DNA of 64,000 bases, taken from Sphingobacterium deserti. Its GTDB lineage: Bacteria; Bacteroidota; Bacteroidia; Sphingobacteriales; Sphingobacteriaceae. Position numbers and translations under genes: made by a program. Numbering within the stretch: the first letter of the stretch is position 1; each line of letters opens with the position of its first letter. The stretch is taken from assembly GCF_000757725.1 (NCBI RefSeq), contig NZ_JJMU01000010.1, forward strand, positions 62,001 to 126,000, in the 5' to 3' direction. Shown piece after piece: positions 8,982 through 18,102 of the stretch. The notes under the pieces are model-generated. The model was not told where the DNA came from and ran no database searches. It worked only from the letters and a program-made list of their open reading frames with translations.

Positions 8982-9647
8982 ATGAAAACATTTAGAAACA
9001 TGTATTTGGCAACGATCCTGTTGCTGCTACTAGGCATGAACGCTGCTAGCACGGTAGCTCGGGCCACAACTGCCCTACCACATAATTCTCCAACAGAGGC
9101 GGCGACAGATTTAGGAAGTATCGATTCGCTACTCCAGTATTTTGAACAAACGACAAAAGATTTAAGAACACAAGTAGAAGGTCTTAGTCCCGCGCAGCTT
9201 GCATTTAAACCTTCAGCGGATCAATGGTCTATTGGGGAATGTTTAGAACATATCGTTTTGTCGGAGACCATGCTTTTTGAGATGGCAAAAAAAGAATTGG
9301 CAAAGGCGCCTCAACCTGAACGTAAGGCTGAAGTGAAAGTCAATGATGAAAATTTGAAGCAAATGCTGGGCGACCGCAGCCAGAAGTTTAAAGCTCCTGC
9401 TGAATTGCAACCCACGGGCAAATACACTGATGCGAAAGCTGCGTTACGAGATCTCGCGAATGCTCGGAAACCTGTGTTGGCTTTTATCAAGCAAGCAAAT
9501 GAAGAGGATCTAAAGAACCATATCAGTGAATATCCTACTGGGACAGTGAATGGCCACCAAAACCTACTTTTCATAGCTGCACATTGTGCTCGCCACACAA
9601 ACCAAATCGCGGAAATAAAAGCGAATCCTAAATTCCCTAAAAAGTAA
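8982..9647 (+). CDS. Secreted DinB-like protein
   Basis: About 221 residues with an N-terminal signal peptide (hydrophobic stretch YLATILLLLLGMNAAS ending near ARA). It continues as a DinB/YfiT-type four-helix bundle: DQWSIGECLEHIVLSE near the middle and NLLFIAAHCARHTNQIAEI at the end supply the three metal-binding histidines of this superfamily. An in-frame frame extends upstream to 8832, but the ATG at 8982 starts exactly at the signal peptide. DinB-fold proteins are often metal-dependent thiol transferases, but the substrate cannot be predicted. An SRPBCC gene follows after 4 bp, implying cotranscription. Confidence 0.85.
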   Translation: MKTFRNMYLATILLLLLGMNAASTVARATTALPHNSPTEAATDLGSIDSLLQYFEQTTKDLRTQVEGLSPAQLAFKPSADQWSIGECLEHIVLSETMLFEMAKKELAKAPQPERKAEVKVNDENLKQMLGDRSQKFKAPAELQPTGKYTDAKAALRDLANARKPVLAFIKQANEEDLKNHISEYPTGTVNGHQNLLFIAAHCARHTNQIAEIKANPKFPKK

Positions 9648-9651
9648 CGTT

Positions 9652-10107
9652 ATGAAAAAGTCAACATTTAGTATCGACATCTATGCTTCGGCAAACAAAG
9701 TGTTCAGAACGATGCTCGAGCGCGATACCTACCGGCAATGGACGGAAGCCTTTGATCCCTCCTCGGACTACAGTGGCGGCTGGAATAAGGGCGACAAAAT
9801 ATATTTTCTAGGGCCAGCTGAAAACGGCAAGCGCCAAGGCATGATTGCGGAAATTCACGAACATATTCCCGATAAGTTTATCTCGATAAGGCACTACGGT
9901 ATTTTAGACGGCGATGAGGAAATTACAAGCGGTCCAAAAGTAGATCCCTGGGCAGGTGCATTTGAAAATTATACCTTTGAGGAACATGATGGCCTGACAA
10001 CAGTTACAGTAGACGTTGACGCGCCAGAGTCGGATGCGAGCTATTTCAATGAAGCTTGGCCTCGTGCTCTGGAAAAGCTGAAAAGCATATGCGAGAAAAA
10101 GGGCTAA
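9652..10107 (+). CDS. SRPBCC (START/AHSA1-like) domain protein
   Basis: A 151-residue single-domain protein. The helix-grip fold is recognisable from the start (STFSIDIYASANKVFRTMLERDTYRQW), the central FISIRHYG strand and the C-terminal helix (YFNEAWPRALEKLKSICEKKG). Members bind hydrophobic ligands or act as AHSA1-like co-factors; no specific ligand can be named. It starts 4 bp after the DinB-like gene and ends at a strong convergent terminator. Confidence 0.85.
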   Translation: MKKSTFSIDIYASANKVFRTMLERDTYRQWTEAFDPSSDYSGGWNKGDKIYFLGPAENGKRQGMIAEIHEHIPDKFISIRHYGILDGDEEITSGPKVDPWAGAFENYTFEEHDGLTTVTVDVDAPESDASYFNEAWPRALEKLKSICEKKG

Positions 10108-10113
10108 AAAACA

Positions 10114-10145
10114 TGCGGGAATTTCCAGCTTTGGAAATTCCCGCA
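10114..10145. terminator. Terminator hairpin between the SRPBCC gene and susD
   Basis: A perfect 14-bp stem (10114-10127 with 10132-10145) and a four-base loop lie between convergent genes. On the minus strand the stem is followed by six T, so it certainly serves the SusC/SusD transcript and may also stop the + strand transcript. Confidence 0.8.
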
Positions 10146-10170
10146 CGAATTAGGAAACAAACTCGCTATA

Positions 10171-11724
10171 CTAGTCTTTGTTCCACCAAAGCCTCGTGCT
10201 CGTGACATCATCACCTTGGTTCGCAAGCGCTTTCTGGTAATTTTCCCGGTTTGTGCTTTGTTCTTTTAAGGGATATACAAAACGAGTCGGAATGGCGGTG
10301 CCCACCTCCGGTGTAAATCGATAGGTTAAAGTGGTGCCCGACCGAACTCCTGACCAAATCACATCATCTTTCTTGACTAGATATAGTGGATAGCCTGTTC
10401 TGCGTATTTCCGTCCAAGCTTCTACTCCTTGATTGAACAAGGCTATGTATTTTTGGCTAAGAACATTTTCCTGGGTTGCTGCCGGCAAAGCAGCCAGGTA
10501 CGCCGTAACTTCTGCAGTCCCGACGCCCCATTTTTCCAGCGAAGCGCGAACGCCCTGCTCATAGGTAGCTTGATCCCAAGTCCTGTATTCTGAGATGAGA
10601 AAAGCCACTTCCGAATATTCCTGCAATACCTCCGCGTAATCAGCGGCATTGATTAGATCACCCGGCAAGGAAATAGAATCGGTAGGGAACATATTTCCTG
10701 CCGCGAGCGGCAGGCCGTATGGCTGACCAACGTATTGCCCCCGCACGTTAGGCTTTGCATATTTGGGCAGCCGAGGGTCTGCGGCAGTGAAAGGCCCTCG
10801 CTTTCCTTGCAAGGCCTCAATCAATACATGTGACACCGCAAAATCTTTACGATTAGCTATAACAGTTGCTCTGTAAAGTGGCGCCTCATTAGGCGAAGTC
10901 GCTGTGTATTTAAAGGCCGCGTTATCGGCATTTGATGTAAAAACGCCTTTGTTCAATGCATCTTCGATATGTCCGCGCGCACCTGTTGGGTCCTTTTTCG
11001 CAATCCGCGTTGCCAGGCGAAGGCGAAGCGAATTAGCAAATTTCGCCCATTTCGCATTTTGTCCTTTGTAGATAATATCCGAGTTGCCGAAGGTAGTAGC
11101 TGAACCATACTTCAAAAGCGTATCTGCAGACTGCTTCAATTCATTCAGCAGATCCTTGTAAATCTTTTCCTGGCTGGCGTATCCGGGAGTTAAATTATCC
11201 GGGTTTTGCTGCAACGCCTGAAATTCAGGACCTGCATTACCGTAAGACTGGTAAGGGATGTCGCCGAAAACATCCGTTAGCGAATGGAATGCAAATGCTT
11301 TCAGCACACGTGCTATGGCGATCTGGTTCACATTTGTACCGGCGGCCCCTGCCGCAGCGATGGAGCGCGTCGCTTCGTCTGTATTCAGGGTGATAATCTC
11401 ATTCAGGTTATTCAATGCTTTGTACAAGCCTGTCCAATAGTTATCTGCATAGCTATTTGTTACTACATAGCGCGACTGATCGGTGTAAATATTCTGGCTA
11501 AAATACTGCGCATAAAGTTGTGCACCCCGCAAATTCATTTCTTCGTTGCGCAAGGTATTCATGAGTTGCTTCTCTGCGCCAACTAAGATAGATGGCGTAG
11601 AAACAGCGGATGGTCTGTTTGGATCTGCGTTTATCTCGGTAAAGGTATCTTTGGAGCATCCAGCAAAACTGAGGGCTAACAGACTCGCGATACCTGCCGT
11701 ATATATATTTTTAAATACTTTCAT
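10171..11724 (-). CDS. SusD-like outer-membrane nutrient-binding lipoprotein (SusD-like_2 type)
   Basis: A 517-residue lipoprotein with lipobox Cys23 (SFAGCSKDTFTEINADPNRPS). The DPNRP start after the lipobox and the helical TPR-like body (LARVLKAF-type helices, FANSLRLRLATRIAKKDP, LFNQGVEAWTEIRRTGYP) are typical of the SusD-like_2 family. It forms the lid of the adjacent SusC channel and captures substrate at the cell surface. No glycoside hydrolase, peptidase or other degradative gene flanks the pair, so the nutrient (glycan, peptide or other) is unknown. It lies 6 bp after the susC stop. Confidence 0.92.
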   Translation of the reverse strand: MKVFKNIYTAGIASLLALSFAGCSKDTFTEINADPNRPSAVSTPSILVGAEKQLMNTLRNEEMNLRGAQLYAQYFSQNIYTDQSRYVVTNSYADNYWTGLYKALNNLNEIITLNTDEATRSIAAAGAAGTNVNQIAIARVLKAFAFHSLTDVFGDIPYQSYGNAGPEFQALQQNPDNLTPGYASQEKIYKDLLNELKQSADTLLKYGSATTFGNSDIIYKGQNAKWAKFANSLRLRLATRIAKKDPTGARGHIEDALNKGVFTSNADNAAFKYTATSPNEAPLYRATVIANRKDFAVSHVLIEALQGKRGPFTAADPRLPKYAKPNVRGQYVGQPYGLPLAAGNMFPTDSISLPGDLINAADYAEVLQEYSEVAFLISEYRTWDQATYEQGVRASLEKWGVGTAEVTAYLAALPAATQENVLSQKYIALFNQGVEAWTEIRRTGYPLYLVKKDDVIWSGVRSGTTLTYRFTPEVGTAIPTRFVYPLKEQSTNRENYQKALANQGDDVTSTRLWWNKD

Positions 11725-11730
11725 AATGCT

Positions 11731-14700
11731 TTAGAATTTAACATTTACATTGAAACCGTAAGTTACTGGCGTAGGAATATTTCCCCCTTCTATCCCCTGC
11801 ACATTACCGCCACTGGAGGTGAATTCAGGATCAATATATTTACTCTTGGTATAGATATTCCAAAGGTTACGCCCATAAACCGATACGCCTAGGTTTTTGA
11901 TAACTTTTGCATTTGGCAGTGGAAACGTGTAACCGAAAGTAACCTCCCTCAGTTTTACAAATGTGCCATCAAATATGGAGAATGTCGTTGGTCCATTATA
12001 CTCATTTCTGGCCCACTGCTGCGCAGTAATACGGGTGTCATTCGTTACCGCATTATTTACTGCATAGCTGCCATCAGGGTTAAATGTTACATCGGCTTTG
12101 ACGCCATCTAACACTACGCCTGTCTCCCGCACATTGTTGGCCGCCGTTTTATCTAAGACGCCGGCATACATACCTACTTTGTAGGTTTGCGAGAAAAACT
12201 TACCTCCTACCCGGCCATCAACCAAAAATCCAAGATTGAAATTTTTATATGTAAAGCTATTTTGGAAGCCAAATAAAAACTTAGGTAAGACAGAACCAAG
12301 TGGCACAAGCTGCGACGTGCGCATATACGTACCATCTGCCTGCACAACTCGCTGTCCGTCGTTGGCATATACAAAATCGTAACCCAGCAACTGGCCATAA
12401 GATTCACCCTCGCGCGCAACCAAATTTACAAGGCTGTTGCTAAGCGTCAATGTATTGACTAGATCATCTAGTTTAACAACTTTGTTTACGTTTCTGGCCC
12501 AATTTACGTTGGTATTCCACTGGAAATTGTCATTGCGGACAGGCGTAGCATTTAACACAATCTCGATGCCGCTATTATCAACACGGCCAGCGTTAAGCAC
12601 TTTGTATTCGTAGCCAAATGCCGATGAAACAGGTACTGGAAGGATTTGGTCACGGGTGGAATTATTGTAGTAAGTTAAATCAAAACCTAAACGATTTTTG
12701 AAAAACTGCATATTTAACCCCGCTTCCCAAGACTTTGTTATTTCCGGCTTCAACTCACGATTGTTTAATACCGCTGGCAAACTGTAAGATGGTAACCCAG
12801 CAAATGACTGATCAGCCATATATACTTTATACAGACTATATGGCTCCGTATCGTTACCTACCCATGATAATCCTATTCGTGCCTTAGCAAAGGATAACCA
12901 GTCAAGATTGCGAAAGGCCTCCAACTGACTGAAAACAAAACTTCCGGAGACAGATGGATAGAGATAGGAATAACTATCGATCGGTAGTGTGGATGACCAG
13001 TCATTGCGGATCGTTCCGTCCAAAAAGAGAATATCCCTGTAGCTAAGCGAGGCACTGGCAAAAGCCGATGCAATTCTTCTATGGTATTTATTGTTATCAA
13101 TGAGCACAGAAGAGGCATTTTTCAGATTATAATAATTGGGTATGATAAGGCCTCCTTGTGTGATACCATAATCCACTTTGCGTTCCATGTCACGGATATT
13201 GGCGCCTACAAAACCTTGTAATGAAAAATCTTCCCAGCGTTTTTTCGCAGAGGCAATGAACTCATAGTTGTATTCATTCAATTTATTTGCTGATTCCTCA
13301 TATTGCGATGTACTGCGTGAATAGGCGGCAATGCGATCTTGGGAATCGAAACTGTAAATATCGCCATGCACTTTGGCCTGTAAGGTCAACCAATCTGTTG
13401 CTTGATATTCAACGCCGATATTTCCGTAAAAGCGGTCGCGTTTTTCTTCTAGATAACTTTCATAAGCTGACCAATACGGATTGTCAATAAAACGTGTGGC
13501 TTCTGCAGCAGGGGTATTTTGCCAACCGGTACGGTTCCAAGCTAATGGCGTGCCGTCAGCTCTTTTGTAGTTCTCTAGCTGCTTGTAATCCACCTGCACA
13601 GCTCCCCATTGGAAAGCTTCCAGCATAATATTACGGTTGGAAGCTCCTGCCCAAGGTTTACCAAGTGATTTATTCTGTACGTAGTTGAATACCGAATTCA
13701 CCTTCAATTTGCCCAACTGTGTGCTTCCAGAAAAATTTAAACTATTCCGGTCTAATCCCGAGTTTGGTGTTGTGCCGCGTACGTTCTTATTGGTATACGA
13801 CAATCTATAGGTGGTATTCTCGCCACTTCCAGCAATGGCTATATTGTTGGTATTGGCTACCCCGGTCCGGAAAAAATACTTGACGTCATTCTTCGGGTAA
13901 GCCCAAGGCGTTGGCTGTAGGTAGCTGGCAGCATCTTCGGGGTTTAAGCTGTACCATTGCAGGACATTTCTTCCATCAAGCAGAGGACCCCAGCTTTCAT
14001 CAGATGCATAATCTACGATATCGTAATCAGATCCGTTGATATTGACTCTTTGAAACTCCGTCGAATATCCTTGTCCGTAGAGTTTTTGGCGTTTCGGGAG
14101 CCGCACGATGTTTTCGAAATCCAAACCGGTATTGACCGATATAGATGTACGATCGCCTACGTTAGCCTTTTTCGTAGTGATCATAATCACACCGTTCGCC
14201 GCGCGTGATCCATATAGAGCGGCAGATACCGGACCTTTCAATACCGAGATGTTTGCAATGTCATCGGGGTTAATATCTTGGATAAGATTTCCTACATCTT
14301 TACCTGCACTGCCATTTATTGTCGCAATGGAGTTGAGATCCTGATTATCTATAGGGGTGCCATCCACGACATAAAGCGGCTGGTTGTTTCCAGAGATAGA
14401 ATTTACACCGCGTAAGGTAACACGAGAGGAACCACCCATGTTTCCTCCCGAACTGATAACCTGCAATCCGGCCACCTTCCCTGATAAGGCACTAAGTGCG
14501 TTAGTAGGACGTGTTTGTAGTTCAACACCTTTAACTTCTTGCACAGCATATCCCAACGCTTTTTTCTCGCGCGAGATACCTAAAGCCGTGACCACAACCT
14601 CGGACAGTTCGCCCGCTGATGGAAGCAATTGAATGACGAGTGATCCGGATTTAAAATCAGTTATCGTTGTGTCGCGAAACCCGATGTAGCTAATCGTTAC

Positions 14701-14913
14701 GGACGGTTTATCCGCATTGACACCTAACGAAAAACCGCCATTGGCATCGGTGTATGCTTGCACTTTTGTTTGGTTATCTGTAACCGTAGCGCCAGCTATC
14801 GGCTGACTATTTTGGTCGATTACACGACCGGTAAGCGTGGTTTGCGCGTAGAGTTGCCCTATCGAACAGGCAACAGCGATCCCCACTACACTTAGGTAGT
14901 TTTTTGTATTCAT
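11731..14913 (-). CDS. SusC/RagA-type TonB-linked outer-membrane protein
   Basis: A 1060-residue outer-membrane transporter. It has a signal peptide ending at LYAQ, then a carboxypeptidase-regulatory-like domain (TTLTGRVIDQNSQPIAGATV, about residues 25-110). Next come the TonB box/plug start (LSEVVVTALGISREKKALGYAVQEV), the plug with SALSGKVAGLQVISSGG and ISVLKGPVSAALYGSRAANGVIMITTKK, and a long beta-barrel ending in an aromatic residue (VNVKF). It imports the nutrient captured by SusD using TonB energy. No anti-sigma/ECF sigma pair is encoded next to it, so regulation must come from elsewhere. Confidence 0.95.
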   Translation of the reverse strand: MNTKNYLSVVGIAVACSIGQLYAQTTLTGRVIDQNSQPIAGATVTDNQTKVQAYTDANGGFSLGVNADKPSVTISYIGFRDTTITDFKSGSLVIQLLPSAGELSEVVVTALGISREKKALGYAVQEVKGVELQTRPTNALSALSGKVAGLQVISSGGNMGGSSRVTLRGVNSISGNNQPLYVVDGTPIDNQDLNSIATINGSAGKDVGNLIQDINPDDIANISVLKGPVSAALYGSRAANGVIMITTKKANVGDRTSISVNTGLDFENIVRLPKRQKLYGQGYSTEFQRVNINGSDYDIVDYASDESWGPLLDGRNVLQWYSLNPEDAASYLQPTPWAYPKNDVKYFFRTGVANTNNIAIAGSGENTTYRLSYTNKNVRGTTPNSGLDRNSLNFSGSTQLGKLKVNSVFNYVQNKSLGKPWAGASNRNIMLEAFQWGAVQVDYKQLENYKRADGTPLAWNRTGWQNTPAAEATRFIDNPYWSAYESYLEEKRDRFYGNIGVEYQATDWLTLQAKVHGDIYSFDSQDRIAAYSRSTSQYEESANKLNEYNYEFIASAKKRWEDFSLQGFVGANIRDMERKVDYGITQGGLIIPNYYNLKNASSVLIDNNKYHRRIASAFASASLSYRDILFLDGTIRNDWSSTLPIDSYSYLYPSVSGSFVFSQLEAFRNLDWLSFAKARIGLSWVGNDTEPYSLYKVYMADQSFAGLPSYSLPAVLNNRELKPEITKSWEAGLNMQFFKNRLGFDLTYYNNSTRDQILPVPVSSAFGYEYKVLNAGRVDNSGIEIVLNATPVRNDNFQWNTNVNWARNVNKVVKLDDLVNTLTLSNSLVNLVAREGESYGQLLGYDFVYANDGQRVVQADGTYMRTSQLVPLGSVLPKFLFGFQNSFTYKNFNLGFLVDGRVGGKFFSQTYKVGMYAGVLDKTAANNVRETGVVLDGVKADVTFNPDGSYAVNNAVTNDTRITAQQWARNEYNGPTTFSIFDGTFVKLREVTFGYTFPLPNAKVIKNLGVSVYGRNLWNIYTKSKYIDPEFTSSGGNVQGIEGGNIPTPVTYGFNVNVKF

Positions 14914-15058
14914 TACAAAGACTTATGGTTGAAAAATTCTTGTACGAGCTAGTAAATAAATTATCGGAGACAATTTTTGGTTCAATTATCTCCTAAAAAC
15001 ATTCGGCAACAAATAGTAATATACATAGTTTCACAATGGATGTAATTTCTCTCAGCGG

Positions 15059-15066
15059 CAAATGTA
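15059..15066 (-). promoter_or_regulatory. -7 promoter element (TACATTTG) of the first susC gene
   Basis: On the minus strand the octamer matches TAnnTTTG and predicts a start near 15052 with a leader of about 140 nt. The same octamer is found upstream of the second susC gene in this window. It lies inside the 12-bp palindrome AAATGTACATTT. Confidence 0.5.
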
Positions 15067-15083
15067 CATTTATTCCATTAATT

Positions 15084-15096
15084 TAGTAGACTACTA
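15084..15096. promoter_or_regulatory. Perfect inverted repeat TAGTAG-A-CTACTA in the susC promoter
   Basis: A 6-1-6 perfect palindrome. Its centre is about 37 bp upstream of the predicted transcript start of susC, i.e. over the -33 region. This is a plausible operator; the binding protein is unknown. Confidence 0.35.
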
Positions 15097-15202
15097 TAAT
15101 CAAAAAAATGTCATATGTATTAAGGTTCATCTTAAAATATTGACATTTAGTATTTTACAAAACAAACTGAACTATTAACTTTTTCTGAGGTTATAGTTTG
15201 AT

Positions 15203-15811
15203 ATGAAGACCTTACATCTAACCTATCTGTTGGGGATTGTTATTTTCCTGGGGGCTTGTAACAATGAGCAGCAGACTAATAAACAAGGAGCGGCGGCAGA
15301 ACGCGCTGACGACAGTACGCACGATGCCAAAATACAGGATTCGGTAAGCTATGACTTGATTCATGATACAGATTCTATTCCGGGCAACATTCACGATGGT
15401 GTAGCCTCGCATCTAAAAGAACCGGTAAAGGCTTTAGCTGCTTTTTATGCTGCGATGGGCGGTAGCGGCTGTGATGGGGAGCGATGCAAGCTTACCACGG
15501 CGCTTGGCCTCGGCAAGCAAGGATCTGACGAACACAAGAAGCTTATTCAGCGTTATTTCCCGAATGATAAAGTAGCTGAAACGGTGGTCGCCCAGGATTG
15601 CTACCTTCGCCCTAGTGGCGCTTCTACTTTTTCGGACTACGACTATCTCCATATTAAAGAGTATGGAGATACCCTGCGCGTAGATTACAGGCTCCTACAG
15701 TACAATCGAGGTGAAGAGCAATGGACGGAAGGACCAGATATCTATGTCTTAAAAGATAACACTTTCCACAAGGTGAAGCGCAACCTTTGGACATTTGTAG
15801 AGGAAAAGTAG
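15203..15811 (+). CDS. Uncharacterised lipoprotein
   Basis: A 202-residue lipoprotein with lipobox Cys19 (FLGACNNEQQ), followed by a charged low-complexity linker and a folded C-terminal part. The folded part contains two short cysteine-bearing stretches (GGSGCDGERCKLTTALGLG and VAQDCYLRPSGAS), which could form a disulfide in the periplasm. I do not recognise a family. It is divergent from the SusC/SusD locus, with a 289-bp intergenic region, and may or may not be functionally linked to it. Confidence 0.7.
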   Translation: MKTLHLTYLLGIVIFLGACNNEQQTNKQGAAAERADDSTHDAKIQDSVSYDLIHDTDSIPGNIHDGVASHLKEPVKALAAFYAAMGGSGCDGERCKLTTALGLGKQGSDEHKKLIQRYFPNDKVAETVVAQDCYLRPSGASTFSDYDYLHIKEYGDTLRVDYRLLQYNRGEEQWTEGPDIYVLKDNTFHKVKRNLWTFVEEK

Positions 15812-15886
15812 TGCTATCCGAAAGATAACGAGCTTTGCCATCTTCAACCACTGACGCAACATAAAATAACGAACAAAACATACAGT

Positions 15887-16957
15887 ATGCATACGACAAC
15901 GAGGGTTTTTCAAGTACTGGGTATTACAGTACTTGTCGGTGTGATTTTATTTTTTGCCAAAAGTATCCTTGCCCCTCTGGCCATTGCGGGCATTTTGGCT
16001 ATGCTATTCGTAGCGCCGAGCAACGCGCTGGAGCGCAAACGCTTTCCCAGATGGCTTACTGCTTTGCTTTCTGTGTTGATATTCCTACTGGTGGCGGTTG
16101 GCTTATTCTTTCTGCTGAATTGGCAACTGCAAAGCTTTTCGGATAATGTGGATGCTATGAAACAAAACCTATCCGGTCTTTTAACTAACATTCAAGACTG
16201 GGTAGATTCCCGATTTGGCATTGACAAAGAACAACAAAAGGCAATTGCGCAAGAAGAGATGAAGGCAAGTCAACAAAGCAGTGGACTAACGACAAGCTTT
16301 GCATCGGGTTTTATGGGTTTTGCGGTGGATACGGTGTTGGTTATTGTTTACAGTTTTCTTCTTTTGTTTTACAGAGGGCGGATAAAACAATTTATCCTAA
16401 AAGTTGCGAAAGATAATCCTACCAATAAAACCATAGACATCATCGATTCATCGACAAAGGTGGCTGCCCACTACGTGAGCGGTTTAGCCAAGATGATAGT
16501 CGTGCTTTGGATACTTTACGGTCTAGGCTTTTCGCTTATAGGGGTAGAGAATGCCATCTTTTTTGCGATTCTATGTGGTCTGCTTGAACTTATTCCTTTC
16601 GTTGGAAACCTTACAGGCACAGGTATCACCGTTTTGGGTGTTGTGGCGCAGGGTGGCGGTGGCGATATGATTTTGCTTGTTGTTGGCATCTACGCGTTGG
16701 TGCAATTTGTGCAAACCTATCTTTTAGAGCCGCTTATTGTTGGGAATGAAGTAAATATCAACCCGCTATTTACTATTATAAGTTTAGTCGTTGCCGAAGC
16801 AATCTGGGGTATACCGGGTATGGTGCTGGCTATTCCCGTCATCGGTGTTTGTAAAATTATATGTGATCGCATACCAACCTTAAAGCCCTATGGCTTTCTG
16901 ATCGGTACGGAAGAAAAGAGAAGACGAAAAATTCCCTTTAAAAGGTATCGTCCATAG
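15887..16957 (+). CDS. AI-2E family transporter (PerM/TqsA-like membrane protein)
   Basis: A 356-residue inner-membrane protein of the UPF0118 family. It has two or three N-terminal helices (VLGITVLVGVILFFAKSILAPLAIAGILAMLF), a central soluble stretch and a second helical cluster. The family motif is present: IFFAILCGLLELIPFVGNLTG, and near the end LLEPLIVGNEVNINPLFTIISLV. Members export small molecules or act as Na+/H+ antiporters; the quorum-signal role suggested by the name is not supported for Bacteroidota. It is probably monocistronic. Confidence 0.88.
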   Translation: MHTTTRVFQVLGITVLVGVILFFAKSILAPLAIAGILAMLFVAPSNALERKRFPRWLTALLSVLIFLLVAVGLFFLLNWQLQSFSDNVDAMKQNLSGLLTNIQDWVDSRFGIDKEQQKAIAQEEMKASQQSSGLTTSFASGFMGFAVDTVLVIVYSFLLLFYRGRIKQFILKVAKDNPTNKTIDIIDSSTKVAAHYVSGLAKMIVVLWILYGLGFSLIGVENAIFFAILCGLLELIPFVGNLTGTGITVLGVVAQGGGGDMILLVVGIYALVQFVQTYLLEPLIVGNEVNINPLFTIISLVVAEAIWGIPGMVLAIPVIGVCKIICDRIPTLKPYGFLIGTEEKRRRKIPFKRYRP

Positions 16958-17030
16958 GTCCATTTGCTGGTCTAGCACTATGAAACGGTGGACAGCACGC
17001 AACGAAAATAGGCTACTCACGAATAAACCC

Positions 17031-17038
17031 TATCTTTG
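17031..17038 (+). promoter_or_regulatory. -7 promoter element (TATCTTTG) of the LytS-like kinase gene
   Basis: A perfect TAnnTTTG match ends 20 bp before the ATG and predicts a start near 17045. Confidence 0.5.
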
Positions 17039-17058
17039 CATGCAAATGTTGTCATGCT

Positions 17059-18102
17059 ATGGGTTTTTTCCAAAATAAAAATCGCTATCCTCTAAAGTAT
17101 TGGATTAAACGCAGTGCTGTATTTTCTATCTGCATTGTCTCGATACTGATTATCGATTCACTATACAAAGAGCAGGGGCGTTTTTGGTTAAGTACAGCAA
17201 TTGCTTTTGTGGTCGTATTTGGCATTATCCTCGCTAACCTTGTTGTTCATATTCACTTTGATGTCAAAGACCCTATCAAGTCGCCCGTTAAAGTCAAGTT
17301 ATTAGGCTACGTAATGACTTTTGGTATTTGCCTCCTTTCCATTATTCTATCCAAACAGCTAGGCACCATCGCTCCAGAGGAAAATAGAGTTATTGAGTCT
17401 TCTCCTATAAATTTCTTCCTATTGACAGCTTTTCATGCTGCCATCTTAGATTTCATGGTATTGCTATGGTTGTACTTTTTAATGACGGATTATTTTAAAA
17501 ATCAGTTGGAACTGGAACGCTCCAAGCTGGATAAGCTAAAAGAACGCGCTGTTAACCAAATGTTACGGCAGCAAGTACAACCACATTTCTTATTTAATGC
17601 ACTTTCCAGTCTTAAGTCGCTGATCAAGAAAGACACGGCAATGGCTGAATCCTATCTCTTGCAATTATCTGATTATTTGCGCGGTAGTTTCTTAACATCG
17701 GATGACGGGCTAGCGACCGTAAAACAGGAAATTAAGCTCTGTGAAGATTACTTATCGATGCAGAAGATAAGGTTTAGAGAAGCTATCCAATATACGATAG
17801 CTGTCTCTGAAAATGTATTTAAGGCTCATTTACCTATTTTTTCCCTCCAACCACTTGTTGACAATGCGCTTAAACATAATCACTATACTATTGAACATCC
17901 CTTGCATATTGATATCCTGGAGGAAGACGGGTGGATCATTGTGCGAAACAATGTTTGCTTGCGCAAAAGTGCTACAGAAGACAACAATAATTATGGTTTA
18001 AACAATCTGAAAGAGCGTTTCAGTTACTACTTAAAGGATAGTGTCATTATCCGTGAGAAAGCATCCTGTTTCGAAGTCTACGTTAAAATCATTCATGAAT
18101 GA
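17059..18102 (+). CDS. LytS-type sensor histidine kinase
   Basis: A 347-residue membrane kinase of the His_kinase (PF06580) type. Four hydrophobic segments occupy about residues 20-140. A coiled linker (LERSKLDKLKERAVNQMLRQQ) leads to the phosphoacceptor H176 in QQVQPHFLFNALSSLKSL. A compact HATPase domain follows with PLVDNALKHN as N box and the short final motif YGLNNLKERFSYY. It overlaps the LytTR regulator by 4 bp (ATGA), so the two are translationally coupled and form a signalling pair. The stimulus is unknown. Confidence 0.92.
   Translation: MGFFQNKNRYPLKYWIKRSAVFSICIVSILIIDSLYKEQGRFWLSTAIAFVVVFGIILANLVVHIHFDVKDPIKSPVKVKLLGYVMTFGICLLSIILSKQLGTIAPEENRVIESSPINFFLLTAFHAAILDFMVLLWLYFLMTDYFKNQLELERSKLDKLKERAVNQMLRQQVQPHFLFNALSSLKSLIKKDTAMAESYLLQLSDYLRGSFLTSDDGLATVKQEIKLCEDYLSMQKIRFREAIQYTIAVSENVFKAHLPIFSLQPLVDNALKHNHYTIEHPLHIDILEEDGWIIVRNNVCLRKSATEDNNNYGLNNLKERFSYYLKDSVIIREKASCFEVYVKIIHE

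Noticed and set aside
8750..9067. Minus-strand open frame of 105 codons between the response regulator and the DinB-like gene.
   Set aside because: It overlaps the signal peptide of the DinB-like gene on the other strand and lacks a recognisable domain.
13957..14632. Several antisense open frames inside the first susC gene.
   Set aside because: They are shadows of a long, well-conserved coding sequence and show no domain or start signal.
10171..14913. ECF sigma / FecR-type anti-sigma control of the SusC/SusD pair.
   Set aside because: No such genes lie next to either SusC/SusD locus in this window, and the SusC proteins lack an extra N-terminal signalling domain.
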